Of a DNA stretch of 64,000 nucleotides, positions 36,439 through 48,487 are shown piece by piece (the stretch's first letter is position 1; every line of letters begins with the position of its first letter). This stretch comes from Antrodiella citrinella. Its lineage: Eukaryota; Basidiomycota; Agaricomycetes; Polyporales; Steccherinaceae. The notes below the pieces were generated by a model. The model was given only the letters and a program-made list of their open reading frames with translations, was not told where the DNA came from and made no database searches. The translations under genes were made by a program, and so were the position numbers. The stretch lies in assembly GCA_004802725.1 (NCBI GenBank), contig SGPM01000127.1, positions 1-64,000 of the forward strand, given 5' to 3'.

Positions 36439-39199
36439 TCAAGGCAATTCCAAAAAGAGAGGGAGGAGCTTCGACAGATTTGGGGTGCCGACACCTGTGG
36501 TAATGAATGATCAGCGGACGAACCTCTGACTCGCAACGACACGTCACAAACCTGTTACCGGATCCCAGCCTTTGGTACTGACAACGATCCAACGACTNGT
36601 CAGCTNNNTGNCANTTGAATAANGATCATTGTACGCACGATGTGAATCCAGGAGTTCCACAACCTTGGTTGCCTCCAGTCGTGATGTCGTTGAAAGCGGA
36701 AGCGAACTTCTCGGAGTAGATCTGTGNCCTTTGGAGTCAGTATCGTTGATTTGGACAGCGGACATGAACTAACAGCAGGGTTGATGAATCCTACCGCGCA
36801 ATGGTCAATAACAACTTAGCTAGCAACAGTAAGACTGTTGACATACCGACTGGACCCTTTCCAGCAGAGATACGAGCGTCGTTGATNAGTGTGATCATAG
36901 ATCCAACGACNGGAGAGGAGGCGGACGTCCCGAAAACGAGTATGAACTGACCGTCGATCGCTATAAGAGCCACTACTTTAGTATCCAGAAGGTCACACAT
37001 ACGTGAAAGGCATACCGACAACGTAGTTCGCTCTGCGATACATAGTTCAGCGCAAGTCCACTCCAGATATTGAATTTCTTACCCGTTAGCAGCCAGATCA
37101 GGGATNGCACGAGCCTTCATTGCGGNAATCAGTGCCAGATTCTGGTGAGAAAGCGAGCAACGCCTACCTTTCCACTGTTATTGAATTGCGCTGAAGTGAA
37201 AGGAGGAGGATGGCTCTTCAAGAATCCCGTGACGGCAGCAGCTTGATACTCCGGCAGGGCGAATATGTTGCTGAAACCACCACCACTAAAGATAACCTGC
37301 TCGCAAGCCCCTTCCGGATCGTTGACAGTGGACNCTGGGTTGATTTGAGTTGCNCCNACCGCAGTCAGGAAGCTGCAAGTCACTGGGAACCCTGGACTGA
37401 ATTTGGTCCCATTGTCGGAAGGCTGACCTGTCATTCCGACTAAGTTGTGCTATAAAGCAAAGACACATGTTGGAAAGTCACCATCAGCATCGAGGCAAAC
37501 NCCACCATTACCAGCGACACCGTCGTCACCAGAGCTGTAGAGGACGGTAGTACCCAGTAGGCCAAGCTTGGCATACTCAGCGCACTGACGTTGCGCATAA
37601 GCAGGGGTGACGTCGACTTCATCTATGCCAAAAGAGACTGAGACAACGTTTGGAGGCTTGACGATACCGCAAGACTCGGGCCCTAGTAGTACGTTAGTGA
37701 CTAGTCTGCGAGATACTGTAGATATACTACACATAAGTACCTTGGAAACCTCCAGGCAAATCATCTGGATAAATACCATCCTGAAAGGCAAACATGTTAA
37801 AATAAGGCTTGATAGGAATAAGAATGATTTCACAAATTCAGGATTATCACCGCCTTCGAAGGTACAGAAAGATTTATCCACCGCGTCGAGCCAATTACCG
37901 AATGATGCGCCTACGGNATTGTTCGCANGTCAGAACTACAACAATCNAAACAAAATCTTTTGTACCTTCCACGAGATCACCATTTTGCAGAAGAGTGAGT
38001 GGCTGAGGGTCAGTCAAGGCAAACGAATATTCGAAATCCAACGCGGCTTCGCCGTTGAGGCCGAGACTCTGATTGGTTGTTTGTATGACACCTACCGAAT
38101 ACCATTGGTGAGANATCATATGCAAACATCTATGTTCACGCATACCTCCATCGATGGATACCAACGTGGGTCTTGTGCCAACTTGAGTTGGCGAGAAGTT
38201 ACTGCGAAAGAAGAAGATTTGAATCAAGGTGGTCCTGCCGAGCGACTGCTGATCTCAGACAATGATCTCACCCAAAGAACATATCGAGGTCCGTAAACAA
38301 AAGCGCCTGCGGNGTGAACTCGACTANGGAAANGATAGGTCAAACCAACGGCCTCCAATAGTGATAGGAATTCCACTCNCCTATTCCGTAAGAGTTCCTG
38401 GCAGTGTTGACGGGTTTGTAGTCGATCTTGTATAATGCTCTTATACAGTCGGGAGTGATATTGACGTCACAGTTCGCCAGATCAGACGGCAAATGGNCCT
38501 GAGGCTTCACGCCGTTCGTCTTGGGCCCTGGTTTGAATGACCCAGTGGGCAATCCAGGATTAAAGATCCTCTTCTGGCGTTGCGCGTTAGAAGGCGGGAG
38601 ACGTTTGAAATGAACGGTCGGCTTGATCAAGTCGATATGCTCCCTGATATGCTCTGGGACGGAGTAGGAATGACAACCTACAAAGTGGANAGTCATAAAA
38701 TGTCTATGGCTGAGTTNATAAAAGAAAANTCACTGNTTTGTTCGGCTCCGGTCTCGGGGTGNGAGTACACATGATATTCGGTCTGGAGAAGCTCTTCGAC
38801 TTCAGCGGTGGTCGCGTTGAACTCGATCCANCCTTTGCTGGGACTGAGCCGCAGACGATGGCCGAGGATACCAGAGCTCGTCAACCACTCTTTCACCGCG
38901 GAAATGGTCTGGTCACTGGGCCTGAATAGATCCACGACTTCATCGGGGGTGAAGTGCTGTCCATAGGATGGCGACTCGGGATGAGAGACAGACATCAGCA
39001 GCTCCTCCACGCGATGCAGGTTCTGCTGCGAAAGACCGATACGCATGGGGAGTATCTTCTCTGCNTCCAGACGGCGGTCAGNAATCCAGTCAACCGGATC
39101 TATGNTGCGCTTTTCATGAACGACATGGTTGGATCGGCGAGAAGGTGCGGCAAGCACGACTCCAGCGAGAACGATGCTGAGCAGAGGTCCGAGACGCAT
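36439..39199 (-). CDS. S53 sedolisin / tripeptidyl peptidase, copy A
   Basis: Secreted acid serine-carboxyl protease. The signal peptide MRLGPLLSIVLAGVVLAA is followed by a pro-domain (VSHPESPSYGQHFTPDEVVD, TSSGILGHRLRLSPSK) and the catalytic domain. The catalytic Glu and Asp lie in NGEAALDFEY, the oxyanion Asp in LYSSGDDGVAG and the nucleophile Ser in FGTSASS. The Ca-binding end (AFNDITTGGNQGCGTPGFTS, then TKGWDPVTG) and a final exon ending LFLELP at 36439 are present. The gene has a dozen or so short exons. Ns hide scattered residues, so integrity rests partly on copy B, with which it agrees exon by exon. An intron at about 37682-37739 carries stop-containing insertions relative to copy B, but these are removed by splicing. 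Confidence 0.88.
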
Positions 39200-39271
39200 C
39201 CTGGAGACAAGGCACCTGGGGAGGAAGTGAACCGGATGGCACTTGACAAGTAGCCACAATGCGAGGACATT

Positions 39272-39277
39272 CTTATA
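39272..39277 (-). promoter_or_regulatory. TATA box of S53 copy A
   Basis: The coding-strand sequence tataag lies about 75 nt upstream of the ATG at 39199 and is conserved in copy B at 43497-43502. Confidence 0.45.
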
Positions 39278-40170
39278 CGCAAGTATGGAGTTGTCCACAA
39301 TGGTGCAATACCTTGTTCAAAGCTGAGAATTGACGTGCACAACTTCTTATCGCAAGTCTATACCTATGGATGGCCGCAGTTGATCAGATGGGCAAACAGT
39401 GAGAAGGAACTGAGGCTCGTACTGCANCGGGACCACCGTCAAGGGCGCCGCTCACGCGATACTGCGACCAGCATGTAAATCCGCAATGAGGCGATATTTC
39501 CATGAGTCCTGAATGAAGCATGGTGACCAAGGTGCAACTGGGTCGACTGCTTGTGCACGGGAACCGGCGACGCTTGAGAAACCAGTCAATCAACACCACC
39601 AATTCTCGTGTCTTTCAGGAAAGCCGATGTCAGACCATCTAGCCAGCGAGCTGCGAGAATCACGACACGACAGGGAAGTCTGACTGAGAATCGTAGTAAG
39701 TGGATGTCGGAGAATTATGTAAATAGCTTCTGCTGTAGAACACTTACGCAGCATACACTGAGTAAGGCTGCCTTGGCGTGCAGGTGGCGCACAGTCACCG
39801 CAGTGTACGTCGCTCAGTCACTCAGTCACGCCTGAAAGCACCCCCGCTCATCATCTACACAGATATGCCGACTTCTTCGCACCCACATCATCGTGATGGA
39901 AACCTCTTTGTCAAGACTGGGTACCGCCCTCATATGACAAGACAGGTACAGCGCATTATCCCTGTTTATGTCAAGGAAGCGAATGTCGATGAAAAGCACG
40001 AGTATTAGTATTAATCTCGAGGCTACACTGTTGGGATTGTTAGTGAGTTCACCACCATCCAGTACTCAGGCTCAGGCTGGTAGTCTTAACTGATTCGGTC
40101 GTGAGCAGCCCTTGTTTCCAGAGTTCTATTCCGTGTTAATTGAGAGGATTTTGCACGGGTGCTTCTTCTT

Positions 40171-40385
40171 CAAATGGCCACCAGATATACTAACCGAGTC
40201 GCAGCTCCACAGAGTACTAGAGAGTACTTTGGTTGCTCTCACGCGATAACTTGCCTCGACAGGGGTCTAGTCAGGACGCCTAGCGCTTAGCCACCGCACA
40301 CACCGCATATAGTGTCTACGTGAGTAACATGTGTTTCAACTCACACATGCTGAGAATTTTCCAGAGCCCGTATTCCTCAGGCCTC
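40171..40385 (+). pseudogene. Relic of glutathione synthetase
   Basis: Two blocks match GSH2 in order and orientation. 40171-40210 matches the first-exon sequence at about 33053-33090 (atggccaccagatatac against atggccgccagatataac, and a shared accgagtcgcagct). 40215-40385 matches 33679-33855, including accgcacacaccgcatat, the exon-intron border gtctacgtgagtaacatgtg and tcacacatgc. The sequence between the blocks and the whole 3' half of the gene are missing. No open frame survives. Confidence 0.85.
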
Positions 40386-40424
40386 AGCACTCGCTTTCAA
40401 TCACAACTGACATATCTCTCGCAG

Positions 40425-40592
40425 TTGCCTTTGGTCAACCCGGCGGATACAGCTGTTGACCAGGGTGATGTTGTCCATTTTGGGATCCAAGAAGGGACTA
40501 CCGAAGCCTTGTTGTATTCTGGAGTGTTTGTAGAGCAGGTCACTCACGGCGTGAGCATTGGAGATGGGCTGACACGTCCCATAATCTCATGA
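40425..40592 (+). pseudogene. Orphan last exon of GH131
   Basis: Copy of the final GH131 exon, still open to its stop (LPLVNPADTAVDQGDVVHFG, EALLYSGVFVEQ), with its intron acceptor. No other GH131 exon precedes it, so it cannot encode an enzyme. Its survival probably reflects recent duplication and the closely spaced convergent S53 3' end. Confidence 0.88.
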
Positions 40593-40683
40593 TGGCGAAA
40601 TGCAAAAGAAACTTGTGACGTGTATAGGTCCGTGTTGAAGAATCTTAGAAATTGTACTGCGTTGTCCTACATGTGAGATATGC

Positions 40684-43424
40684 TCAGGGCAATTCCAAGA
40701 AGAGAGGGAGGAGCTTCGACAGATTTGGGGTGCCGACACCTGTGGTAATGAATGATCAGCGGACGAACCTCTGACTCGCAACGACACGTCACAAACCTGT
40801 TACCGGATCCCAGCCTTTGGTACTGACAACGATCCAACGACTTGTCAGCTAGTTGGCAGTTGAATAAAGATCATTGTACGCACGATGTGAATCCAGGAGT
40901 TCCACAACCTTGGTTGCCTCCAGTCGTGATGTCGTTGAAAGCGGAAGCGAACTTCTCGGAGTAGATCTGTGTCCTTTGGAGTCAGTATCGTTGATTTGGG
41001 CAGCGGTCATAAGCTCACAGCAGGGTTGATGAATCCTACCGCGCAATGGTCAATAACAACTCAGCTAGCAACAGTATGACTGTTGACATACCGACCGGGC
41101 CCTTTCCAGCAGAGATACGAGCGTCATTGATCAGTGTGATTATAGAACCCACAACAGGGGAAGAGGCAGACGTCCCAAACACGAGTTCGAACTCGCCGTC
41201 GACCGCTACATAAGCACCGCGTCAGTATGCAGAAGATCTCACATACGTGAAAGGCATACCTATAACGTAGTTTGCTCTGAAATGTGATTGTTCAGTGCTA
41301 ATTCACTAAATATTTGGGTCTATCTTACCCGTTAGCAGATAAATCAGGGAAGCCGCGAACCTGTGGTCAAGCCAGTGAGTGTCGAGGTTAAGTTAGCGAG
41401 CGAGCGATGCTCACTTTTCCGCTGTTATTGAATTGCGCTGAAGTGAAAGGAGGAGGATGGTTCTTCAAGAATCCCGTGACGGCAGCAGCTTGATACTCCG
41501 GCAGGGCGAATATGTTGCTGAAACCGCCGCCACTGAAGATAACCTGTTCGCAAGCCCCTTCCGGGTCGTTGACGGTGGACCCTGGGTTGACTTGAGTTGC
41601 CCCGACCGCAGTCAGGAATCCACAAGTTACTGGGAACCCTGGACTAAACTTGGACCCGTCGTCGGAGGGTTGTCCTATCATTTGGAGTGAGTAGGATTCA
41701 AATGAGAAAAGTGCTCGAACTCTAACCCTCAGCATCGAGGCAAATTCCGCCACCACCAGCGACACCGTCGTCACCGGAACTATAGAGGACGGTAGTACCG
41801 AGCAGGCCAAGCTTGGCATACTCAGCGCACTGGCGTTGCGCATAAGCAGGAGTGACGTCGACTTCATCTTGGCCAAAAGAAACTGAGACAACGTTTGGCG
41901 CTTTGATGATACCACAAGACTCGGGTCCTAGTAGTACGTTAGTCTGGGAGATGCTGTAGATATCCTGCACCATACCTTGGAAACCTCCAGGCAAATCATC
42001 TGGATAAATGCCATCCTGAAGGGCAGATGAGTTTAAACAAGGCTGAACATGAGGAGGAATGATCGTACAAAGTCGGGATTATCACCGCCTTCGAAGGTAC
42101 AGAAAGATTTATCCACCGCGTCCAGCCAATTGTCGAATGATGCGCCTAGGACATTCGCGTATCAGAATCAGATCAACCATTCATTTGATTCGGCGTACCT
42201 TCCACGAGATCACCAGTTTGCAGAAGGGTCAGTGGCTGAGGGTCAGTCAACGCAAACGAATATTCGAAATCCAACGAGCTTTCGCCGTTGAAGTCAAAGC
42301 TCTGATCGATTGTTTGTATGACACCTACAAAACGCCATCGGTCAGAGACCGGATCATATACAAACGTCACCGTTCACACATACCTCCATCGACGGATACC
42401 AATTTGGGTCTTGTGCCAACTTGAGTTGGCGAGAAGTTACTGCAAAGAAAGAAGAATTGAATCAAAGTGGTCCTGCTGAGCAACTATTGATCTCACCCAA
42501 AGAACATATCGAGGTCCGTAAACAAAAGTGCCTGCGGGGTGAACTCGACTAAGGAAACGACAGTTCAAACCAACGGCCACCGATAGTGATAGGAATTCCA
42601 CTCACCTATTCCGTAAGAGTTCCTGGCAGTGTTGACGGGTTTGTGGTCGATCTTGTACAATGCTCTTACACAGTCGGGAGTGATATTGACGTCACAGTTT
42701 GCCAGATCAGACGGCAAATGGACCTGAGGCTTCACGCCGTTCGTCTTGGGCCCTGGTTTGAACGACCCGGTGGGCAATCCAGGATTAAAAGACCTCTTCT
42801 TGCGTTGCGCGTTAGAGGGCAGGCGACGTTTGAAATGAACGGTCGGCTTGATCAAGTCGATATGCTCCCTGATATGCTCTGGGACGGAGTAGGAATGACA
42901 ACCTACAAAGTGGACAGTCATAAAATGTTAATGACTGAGTTCATAAAAGAAAACTCACTGATTTGTTCGGCTCCGGTCTCGGGGTGAAAATACACATGAT
43001 ATTCGGTCTGGAGAAGCTCTTCGACTTCAGCGGTGGTCGCGTTGAACTCGATCCATCCTTTGCTAGGACTGAGCCGCAGACGATGGTCGAGGATACCAGA
43101 GCTCGTCAACCACTCTTTCACCGCGGAAATGGTCTGGTCACTGGGCCTGAATAGATTCACGACTTCATCGGGGGTGAAGTGCTGTCCATAGGATGGCGAC
43201 TCGGGATGAGAGACAGACATCAGCAGCTCCTCCACGCGATGCAGGTTCTGCTGCGAAAGACCGATACGCATGGGGAGTATCTTCTCTGCGTCCAGACGGC
43301 GGTCAGGAATCCAGTCAACCGGATCTATGATGCGCTTTTCATGAACGACATGGTTGGATCGGCGAGAAGGTGCGGCAAGCACGACTCCAGCGAGAACGAT
43401 GCTGAGCAGAGGTCCGAGACGCAT
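40684..43424 (-). CDS. S53 sedolisin / tripeptidyl peptidase, copy B
   Basis: Tandem duplicate of the gene at 36439-39199, free of Ns and intact in every exon followed. It begins with MRLGPLLSIVLAGVVLAA at 43424. The pro-domain carries NATTAEVEELLQTEYHVYFH. Catalytic residues lie in NGESSLDFEYSFA (Glu, Asp), LYSSGDDGVAGGGG (Asp) and FGTSASSPVVGS (Ser). The C-terminal Ca site DITTGGNQGCGTPGFTS precedes TKGWDPVTGVGTPNLSKLLP, and the protein ends LFLELP at 40684. The segment DGIYPDDLPGGFQG joins PESCGIIKAPNVVSVSFG across a 48-nt intron that happens to be open. Such enzymes remove tripeptides or cut proteins at acid pH outside the cell. Differences from copy A are mostly in introns or conservative. 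Confidence 0.92.
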
Positions 43425-43496
43425 CTTGGTGACAAGGCACCCGGGGAGGAAGTGAATCGGACGGCACTTGACAAGGAGCAACAATGCGAGGACATT

Positions 43497-43502
43497 CTTA
43501 TA
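43497..43502 (-). promoter_or_regulatory. TATA box of S53 copy B
   Basis: The coding-strand sequence tataag lies about 75 nt upstream of the ATG at 43424, at the same place as in copy A. Confidence 0.45.
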
Positions 43503-44078
43503 CGCAAGTATAGCCCGGTCGTCCAACAATGGTGCAATACTCCGTTCAAAGTGCTGTGAACTGTTGTGCACGACTTCTTATCGCAAGTCTATACCTACGG
43601 ATGCATCAGATGGACAAACGGTGAGAAGGAACTAAGGCTCGTACTGCATTGTGTCAGGCCCACTGTCAAGGTACAGCTCACGCGGTACTGAGACCAGTAT
43701 GTAAATCTGCAATAATGCGCAAATATTTCCAGGAATCACGAAGGAAGCATACACCATCACTAGAGTGGCACATGTCGGCGATGTCAGTATTCTCAGGTCA
43801 TTGGTGGCCAATATGCAACTGGATCGACTGTTTGCGCACGGGAACCGACGCCTGAGAACCAAGAAATCGACACCACCAGTATCCTCGTGTCTTTTTATGG
43901 CTTATCTCGAACTCGTTCACGAGCCTTGGGAGGCCGATGTCAGGCCTTCTAGCCAGCGAGAATTACGACAGGGAAGCAAGATCATCAAGTCAAGCTGAGA
44001 ATTGTAGTTAGTGGATGATGTCGGATAATTAAAGAGCTTCTGCTGTAGAACACTTACGCACAGATAAGTAAGGCCGCC

Positions 44079-44793
44079 AATTTGCGCGTAGTGCACGACA
44101 TCTTGAAATGGAATTTGATAGCTACAAGATGCCCGAGTCGCGTACAGTATGTTGAATATTTGGGTTCCCGACGAATGTGCGATTGTAGCACGCCGACACT
44201 TCCCGTCTATTTCGATCTTATCTCTATTTGATTTGTATGTTTTTATATTTAGTCGCTCGTATTCTGTAGTCGTACGGTATGCGTTTGCAGCAATGCGACC
44301 CCCCCTGCTGTTCCAAACACCTCCATACGTGTAATTCCTACACAGTAGCATGTAGCGACTTCAGTAGCCTCCACACGACAAGACTGATATGCACCTAAAA
44401 ATGAGTATGATGGCGAAACTAGTATCCCAAGATAGCAAAGACTTCTTCCTGCTCGCACACCGTCAGCATGACCGAAGAACGAAGAGCTGGATAGAAATAG
44501 CAAGCAAAAGGCGAACGGACTGACACATAAAAGCTTACCATGCTATCCGTGTCATGTATGTGGCCCTACTCTCATGCAATGGTGAAAAACAGTCGGTTGA
44601 GATGGTGGTTAAACTTCACCGGTTCACCGAGGCATCGTCTAAGCTTCGAGTGGCCGGCAGTTTCCGTCATACCGATCTCAGATCTACGCATGATGATTCT
44701 GCAGAAACTTGCAAGGTACTCTTTACTTGATCCATCGGGACGAGAAGAACGAATTACATGAAGGCCGTTGGATAGATACAGGTATGCTACACT
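44079..44793. other. Intergenic, no gene seen
   Basis: No supported gene. A 73-codon plus-strand frame at 44540-44761 shows no motif. The right end should carry the PRMT3 3' untranslated region. Confidence 0.5.
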
Positions 44794-47029
44794 TCATCGC
44801 ACCTTGTACGTCTGGACAATCACATCCGGAACATCAGTAGCTTCAGGATCTCTCACACTATAATGAATCTCGACATCCAGTTCTCTGGAGTTCCCTTCAC
44901 TCTTGCGGCATTTGAAGATACCTTGTACAACAGATCCTGCAGAGATGAGACGTCAAAATTATAGAAGAGAATATAGATGCACACGACCACATACCTTCAC
45001 GCACAGCAATGGGTTCCCGCAGCAAGAACAGAGTCTGCTTCCAATGCGTAGGGACCGACGCGGGACCGGTACTGAAGCTGATGTACTTCGGCTTAGGCTT
45101 CTTCAGAGGATCTCCAGAGCTCATCCGTCTCGAAGTGTGTGGTTTCCGACCGATCTGCCAGACCTCAGCGAGGATAGGATCCCCATCTGCTGCGACGTAC
45201 ACTTGCGTTTCATCGGGAAGACGTTCGCCTGACACGGCGAAGAAGGTGTCGAAGTACAAGACGAAGGCATGTATCTGCTGTTTTTGATCGTTGTTCGCGA
45301 TCAGCTTGAAGGAAGAGCTGAAATCAAGTTGACGAGCGGCGACTTCGTTTAGGTAAAGATCCTGCAAAGTATCTCAGTTGAATGTGCAATATATAGGTGT
45401 GGCGTTGACAATACCTTGACAACAACAGGTTCACTGGACAGAGTATTGGACCCGACAACATCAACGATGGCATCCTCATACACGTCAGTCCCCATAGCCG
45501 AGAGGTCAAAGCCTGTTCGAATTTGAAGGTCAGCAGCGTTGAGAGCAAAGCGTTTATATAATGATCAATACCGTAGACGTCACCCCAGAACCCAACACGC
45601 TCCTTGTAGACGTCTCCTGCTTCGCACAAGCCGAACATCATCCTGCACTGACTTGGAGCCATAACACCACCTTCCGGCTTCAAGAATCGATCCCGAGCAC
45701 TCAGAACGGAGTCTAGCATAGACTCGTACAGGAGCGCATATCCCATCCACTCCGAGATGATGACATCCACATGCGTGATACCGTCCGGCAGCTTGATGTC
45801 CTCCACCTTTCCTCGGATCACGCTAGACACAACTACTTGAGTACGAGGGAAAGAAAATGACCAGGAGAACTCACGTGATAACGTGCTCAAAGTTGTTCGC
45901 CTTGACAATCCGTTCCGCCTTCTCAGCGATGTCACTGGCATCCACTGCAAAGACGCGTTTTGCTCCAGCTCGAGCGGCGAACAGAGACAGGATACCGGTA
46001 CCACATCCAACATCCAAGACAATCGCGTCCTTGAATAGTTCGGGGCTGGTCAAGATGAATTTTGCATATGAAGCCGTTCTGACTTTGTCTTGGATCATGA
46101 CTGCGTGGATGTCTACGAAGGCATTCATTCATCAATTGGAATCTGACCGAACAGAAATTCTTGGACGTACCATTTTCGCCGTAGCTTTGGAAGTAATGTG
46201 AATCATCGTCTCGCAGAGACGCAGAATCATGCGTGGACGACACGCCGGGCTCCTTTAATGCCTCAGCTAGACTAGCGAGATTGAGACGTTCACCAACAAA
46301 ACCACGATAATTGGCGAGATCTTCCTTGGATTTTTTGAGTTTCTTCTCCAGCGCAGCGATCTTGCGGGATGCGCTCCCTGCATCGTATTTCGAGGATGGT
46401 TGTACAATCAATGCGTCATCTTCTTCAGAATCCGTCCAATCGTCCGTCCCGGCCTCTTTACCAAGCCGTTTGAGTATGCAACATGCGAACATTCGGATGA
46501 GGAAAAGAGAACATACGGAGTAATGGGTCATCTTCCAGAGTGGGAATCAAATAAGAATCCGCGGAGAACAGCTCCTCCCGACCTGTCAAGCCATTCACTT
46601 CCTTGGGACTCGGTTTCTACACTTCCAAGTAATCAGCAGAGAATCATGGAAAGTTTGACGCATACACACTTCCTTGCGTATCCAGTTGATAAGACGTATA
46701 CGCTGGTACTGATCCAATGCTGAAGCATGTCAAGATTAGTAATGAATCGCAAAGCAGATGGTCAAGCACGCACACAATCGTTTGCAAGTCGCGTCAAGAT
46801 CGAATCCGTGGTTCAGCCTATCCCACTCCACTATTTCCGCGACAGAAGTCAACTTCGTCTCGTCAAAGAGAGATTTGCACGGTCGCTTGGAGACAGAATC
46901 CGACACCCAGTCCTCCCAAGTCAAATCTTCCTCGTCGTCTCCTGAGCTCGAGTATTCTGTTCCGCGTTGAACGTCGTCTCCATCTTCAGCCCGCTCGTCC
47001 ATAAAGTGGGAAGACATTCGTAGACTCAT
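44794..47029 (-). CDS. PRMT3: Protein arginine methyltransferase 3-like
   Basis: Type I arginine methyltransferase using S-adenosylmethionine; PRMT3 acts in the cytosol on ribosomal protein S2 and others. The N-terminus is acidic (YSSSGDDEEDLTWEDWV), followed by the region that holds the C2H2 zinc finger in animal and yeast PRMT3. Here it reads RPCKSLFDETKLTSVAE and LNHGFDLDATCKRL, so the second Cys is lost. After a coiled segment (AALEKKLKKSKEDLANYRGF) comes the methyltransferase core: VRTASYAKFIL, motif I VLDVGCGTGILSLFAARAGA, VFAVDASDIAEKAERIV, the double-E loop VDVIISEWMGYALLYESMLD and the barrel (WKQTLFLLREPI), ending IVQTYKVR at 44794. The substrate-binding Glu pair (SEWMGY and YESM) is intact. 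The start ATG at 47029 lies in a strong context (accaccATGA). Introns are numerous. Confidence 0.9.
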
Positions 47030-47519
47030 GGTGGTCAACCAGAACAAGACTGATAGTGCAGCGAGGGGTATTGATCTCTGCTAGGTTTGAAGCCGAACTT
47101 GATTGCCCTCAGCCGTCGCTCGAAAAACTGTGTTGAAGTAACGCACCTTTATAATACCGTGTACCTCAATATTCCCTTCAGCGAAAGATAGCTTGGGAAG
47201 CAGTTGAGGAAGCAAACCAGTTGGAATTTGAGTCGAGATTCAGAATTTACGATAAGATGCGGATTAAGATCGATCTAATCTATTGATGACGGCATAGAGA
47301 TTGTGAAGTCGAGCGTATGTACATGGATGGTGAGATGTAAATGGCTATTATAGCCATCGTGTATCTGGCATGCGGAAGACGCAAGTGAAGGCACGATCCG
47401 TAGAATGAAGGGCGCGTACGATGCACAGTACTTATGCTTGATTGTACATAGTTCCCTTCTTTCCAAAAATCGAAGACACGCCTACAAAGAAACAACACCC
47501 CGCAATGCACACTGATGTT

Positions 47520-47960
47520 CCGGACCTATAAGCCTTCCACCACGTTTCTGTTTGACCATTTAACGAGCAGCATAGTGGTAACACAACATGACGCCCCGCT
47601 ATAACGCGATCGAACTTCTTCATGTCGACTAAAAAGGACGGCAAAGCATGTCAGCTCGCACGAAAAATTAGGTGGAGGACACTCACTTTGAAGAAGTGGC
47701 CCTCCCCCCCCCAATCCCTGCATTTGCAACCATAACATTAACGCCATCCAGATGATCCACCATCTCCGCTACCAGCCTCTCAACGTCTGCTTCCACGCTC
47801 ACGTCCCCAGTCACACCCAATGCCTTCCTTCCCTTCCCCACGATAGTCTCGACTACTTGCTGCAGCTCCTGTTCCAACAAGAGTATGTCATTGACAGCTA
47901 CATCAAATCCGTCGTCGGCCATGCGCAGTTTAGATGCACCAGTGACGATGACAACGTTCG
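47520..47960 (-). pseudogene. Broken short-chain dehydrogenase/reductase
   Basis: Fragments of a classical SDR in order. First, VVIVTGASK joins directly to LRMADDGFDVAVNDI, so the Gly-X-Gly half of the TGxxxGxG cofactor motif and the first helix are deleted. Then come TGDVSVEADVERLVAEMVDH and NVMVANAGIGGG, followed by an intron-like GTGAGT. Finally VMLCYHYAAR is followed by a TAA at 47562-47560, in place of an expected Gln, and by MVKQKRGGRLIG in the same frame. The catalytic Tyr-X-X-X-Lys part is not found. A run of C (about 47704-47713) sits in the NAGIG region. The combined lesions make a functional enzyme impossible. Confidence 0.85.
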
Positions 47961-48487
47961 GCGTACAATCAGTGGGCTGTTCATAGCCTACGGGGATGTG
48001 GTGAGAAGATAGGATAGCCCAGCCATTGTCTCACCTGTATGTGTATTTCAGTTTGAAGACCCAGATGACCCATATACTCCTCCTGTCTTTTCCACGCCCA
48101 TGTGATGTGTCTCGCATACAATGGTCGGAAAGCCAAATATCCACAATTGAAGCTCAACGAGTCACAAAGTTAGTTGGGATTCCATATTTCCACAGATACA
48201 GATAGACAGCTGCGATGTTTTTGGTCAAAGAGGCCAAGAAGAGGCTGAGATGGAAGCGCAAGCACAGTAGTTGTACCGTACTAATGTTCGTCGGACTTTG
48301 GCGGCCCGCCGCGGCACCGGAAGTATCCGACGACATCATGCCAGCATTGGTAAAGAGTGTTCAGACAAAAACTCTCATTTGATCTCATTCTTGTATGCTT
48401 CGTTATCCCGGAGAGGTATCTGCGAGGAATACTGCACATGTATAACCCATGATAATAGCACTCCAGAGGAGACGCGCTGATGTTACG

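Larger units (their letters stand above)
36151..39775. repeat. Segmental duplication, copy A (GH131 end plus S53 gene)
   Basis: From the intron before the last GH131 exon to beyond the start of the S53 gene, this stretch matches 40397-44078 nearly base for base in coding parts (offset 4246 at the left end). It diverges gradually on the right. Introns carry small indels while exons stay in frame. Copy A carries many single Ns, copy B none. Confidence 0.92.
40397..44078. repeat. Segmental duplication, copy B
   Basis: Partner of 36151-39775. It begins inside the last GH131 intron (tcacaactgacatatctc), directly after the GSH2 relic, and runs through the S53 gene and its promoter. Similarity fades near 44078 (cttctgctgtagaacactta is shared with 39727-39746). 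Confidence 0.9.

Noticed and set aside
37682..37739. Apparent stop codons and insertions in S53 copy A
   Set aside because: They lie inside a GT..AG intron. Splicing joins GGFQG to PESCG in frame, as in copy B.
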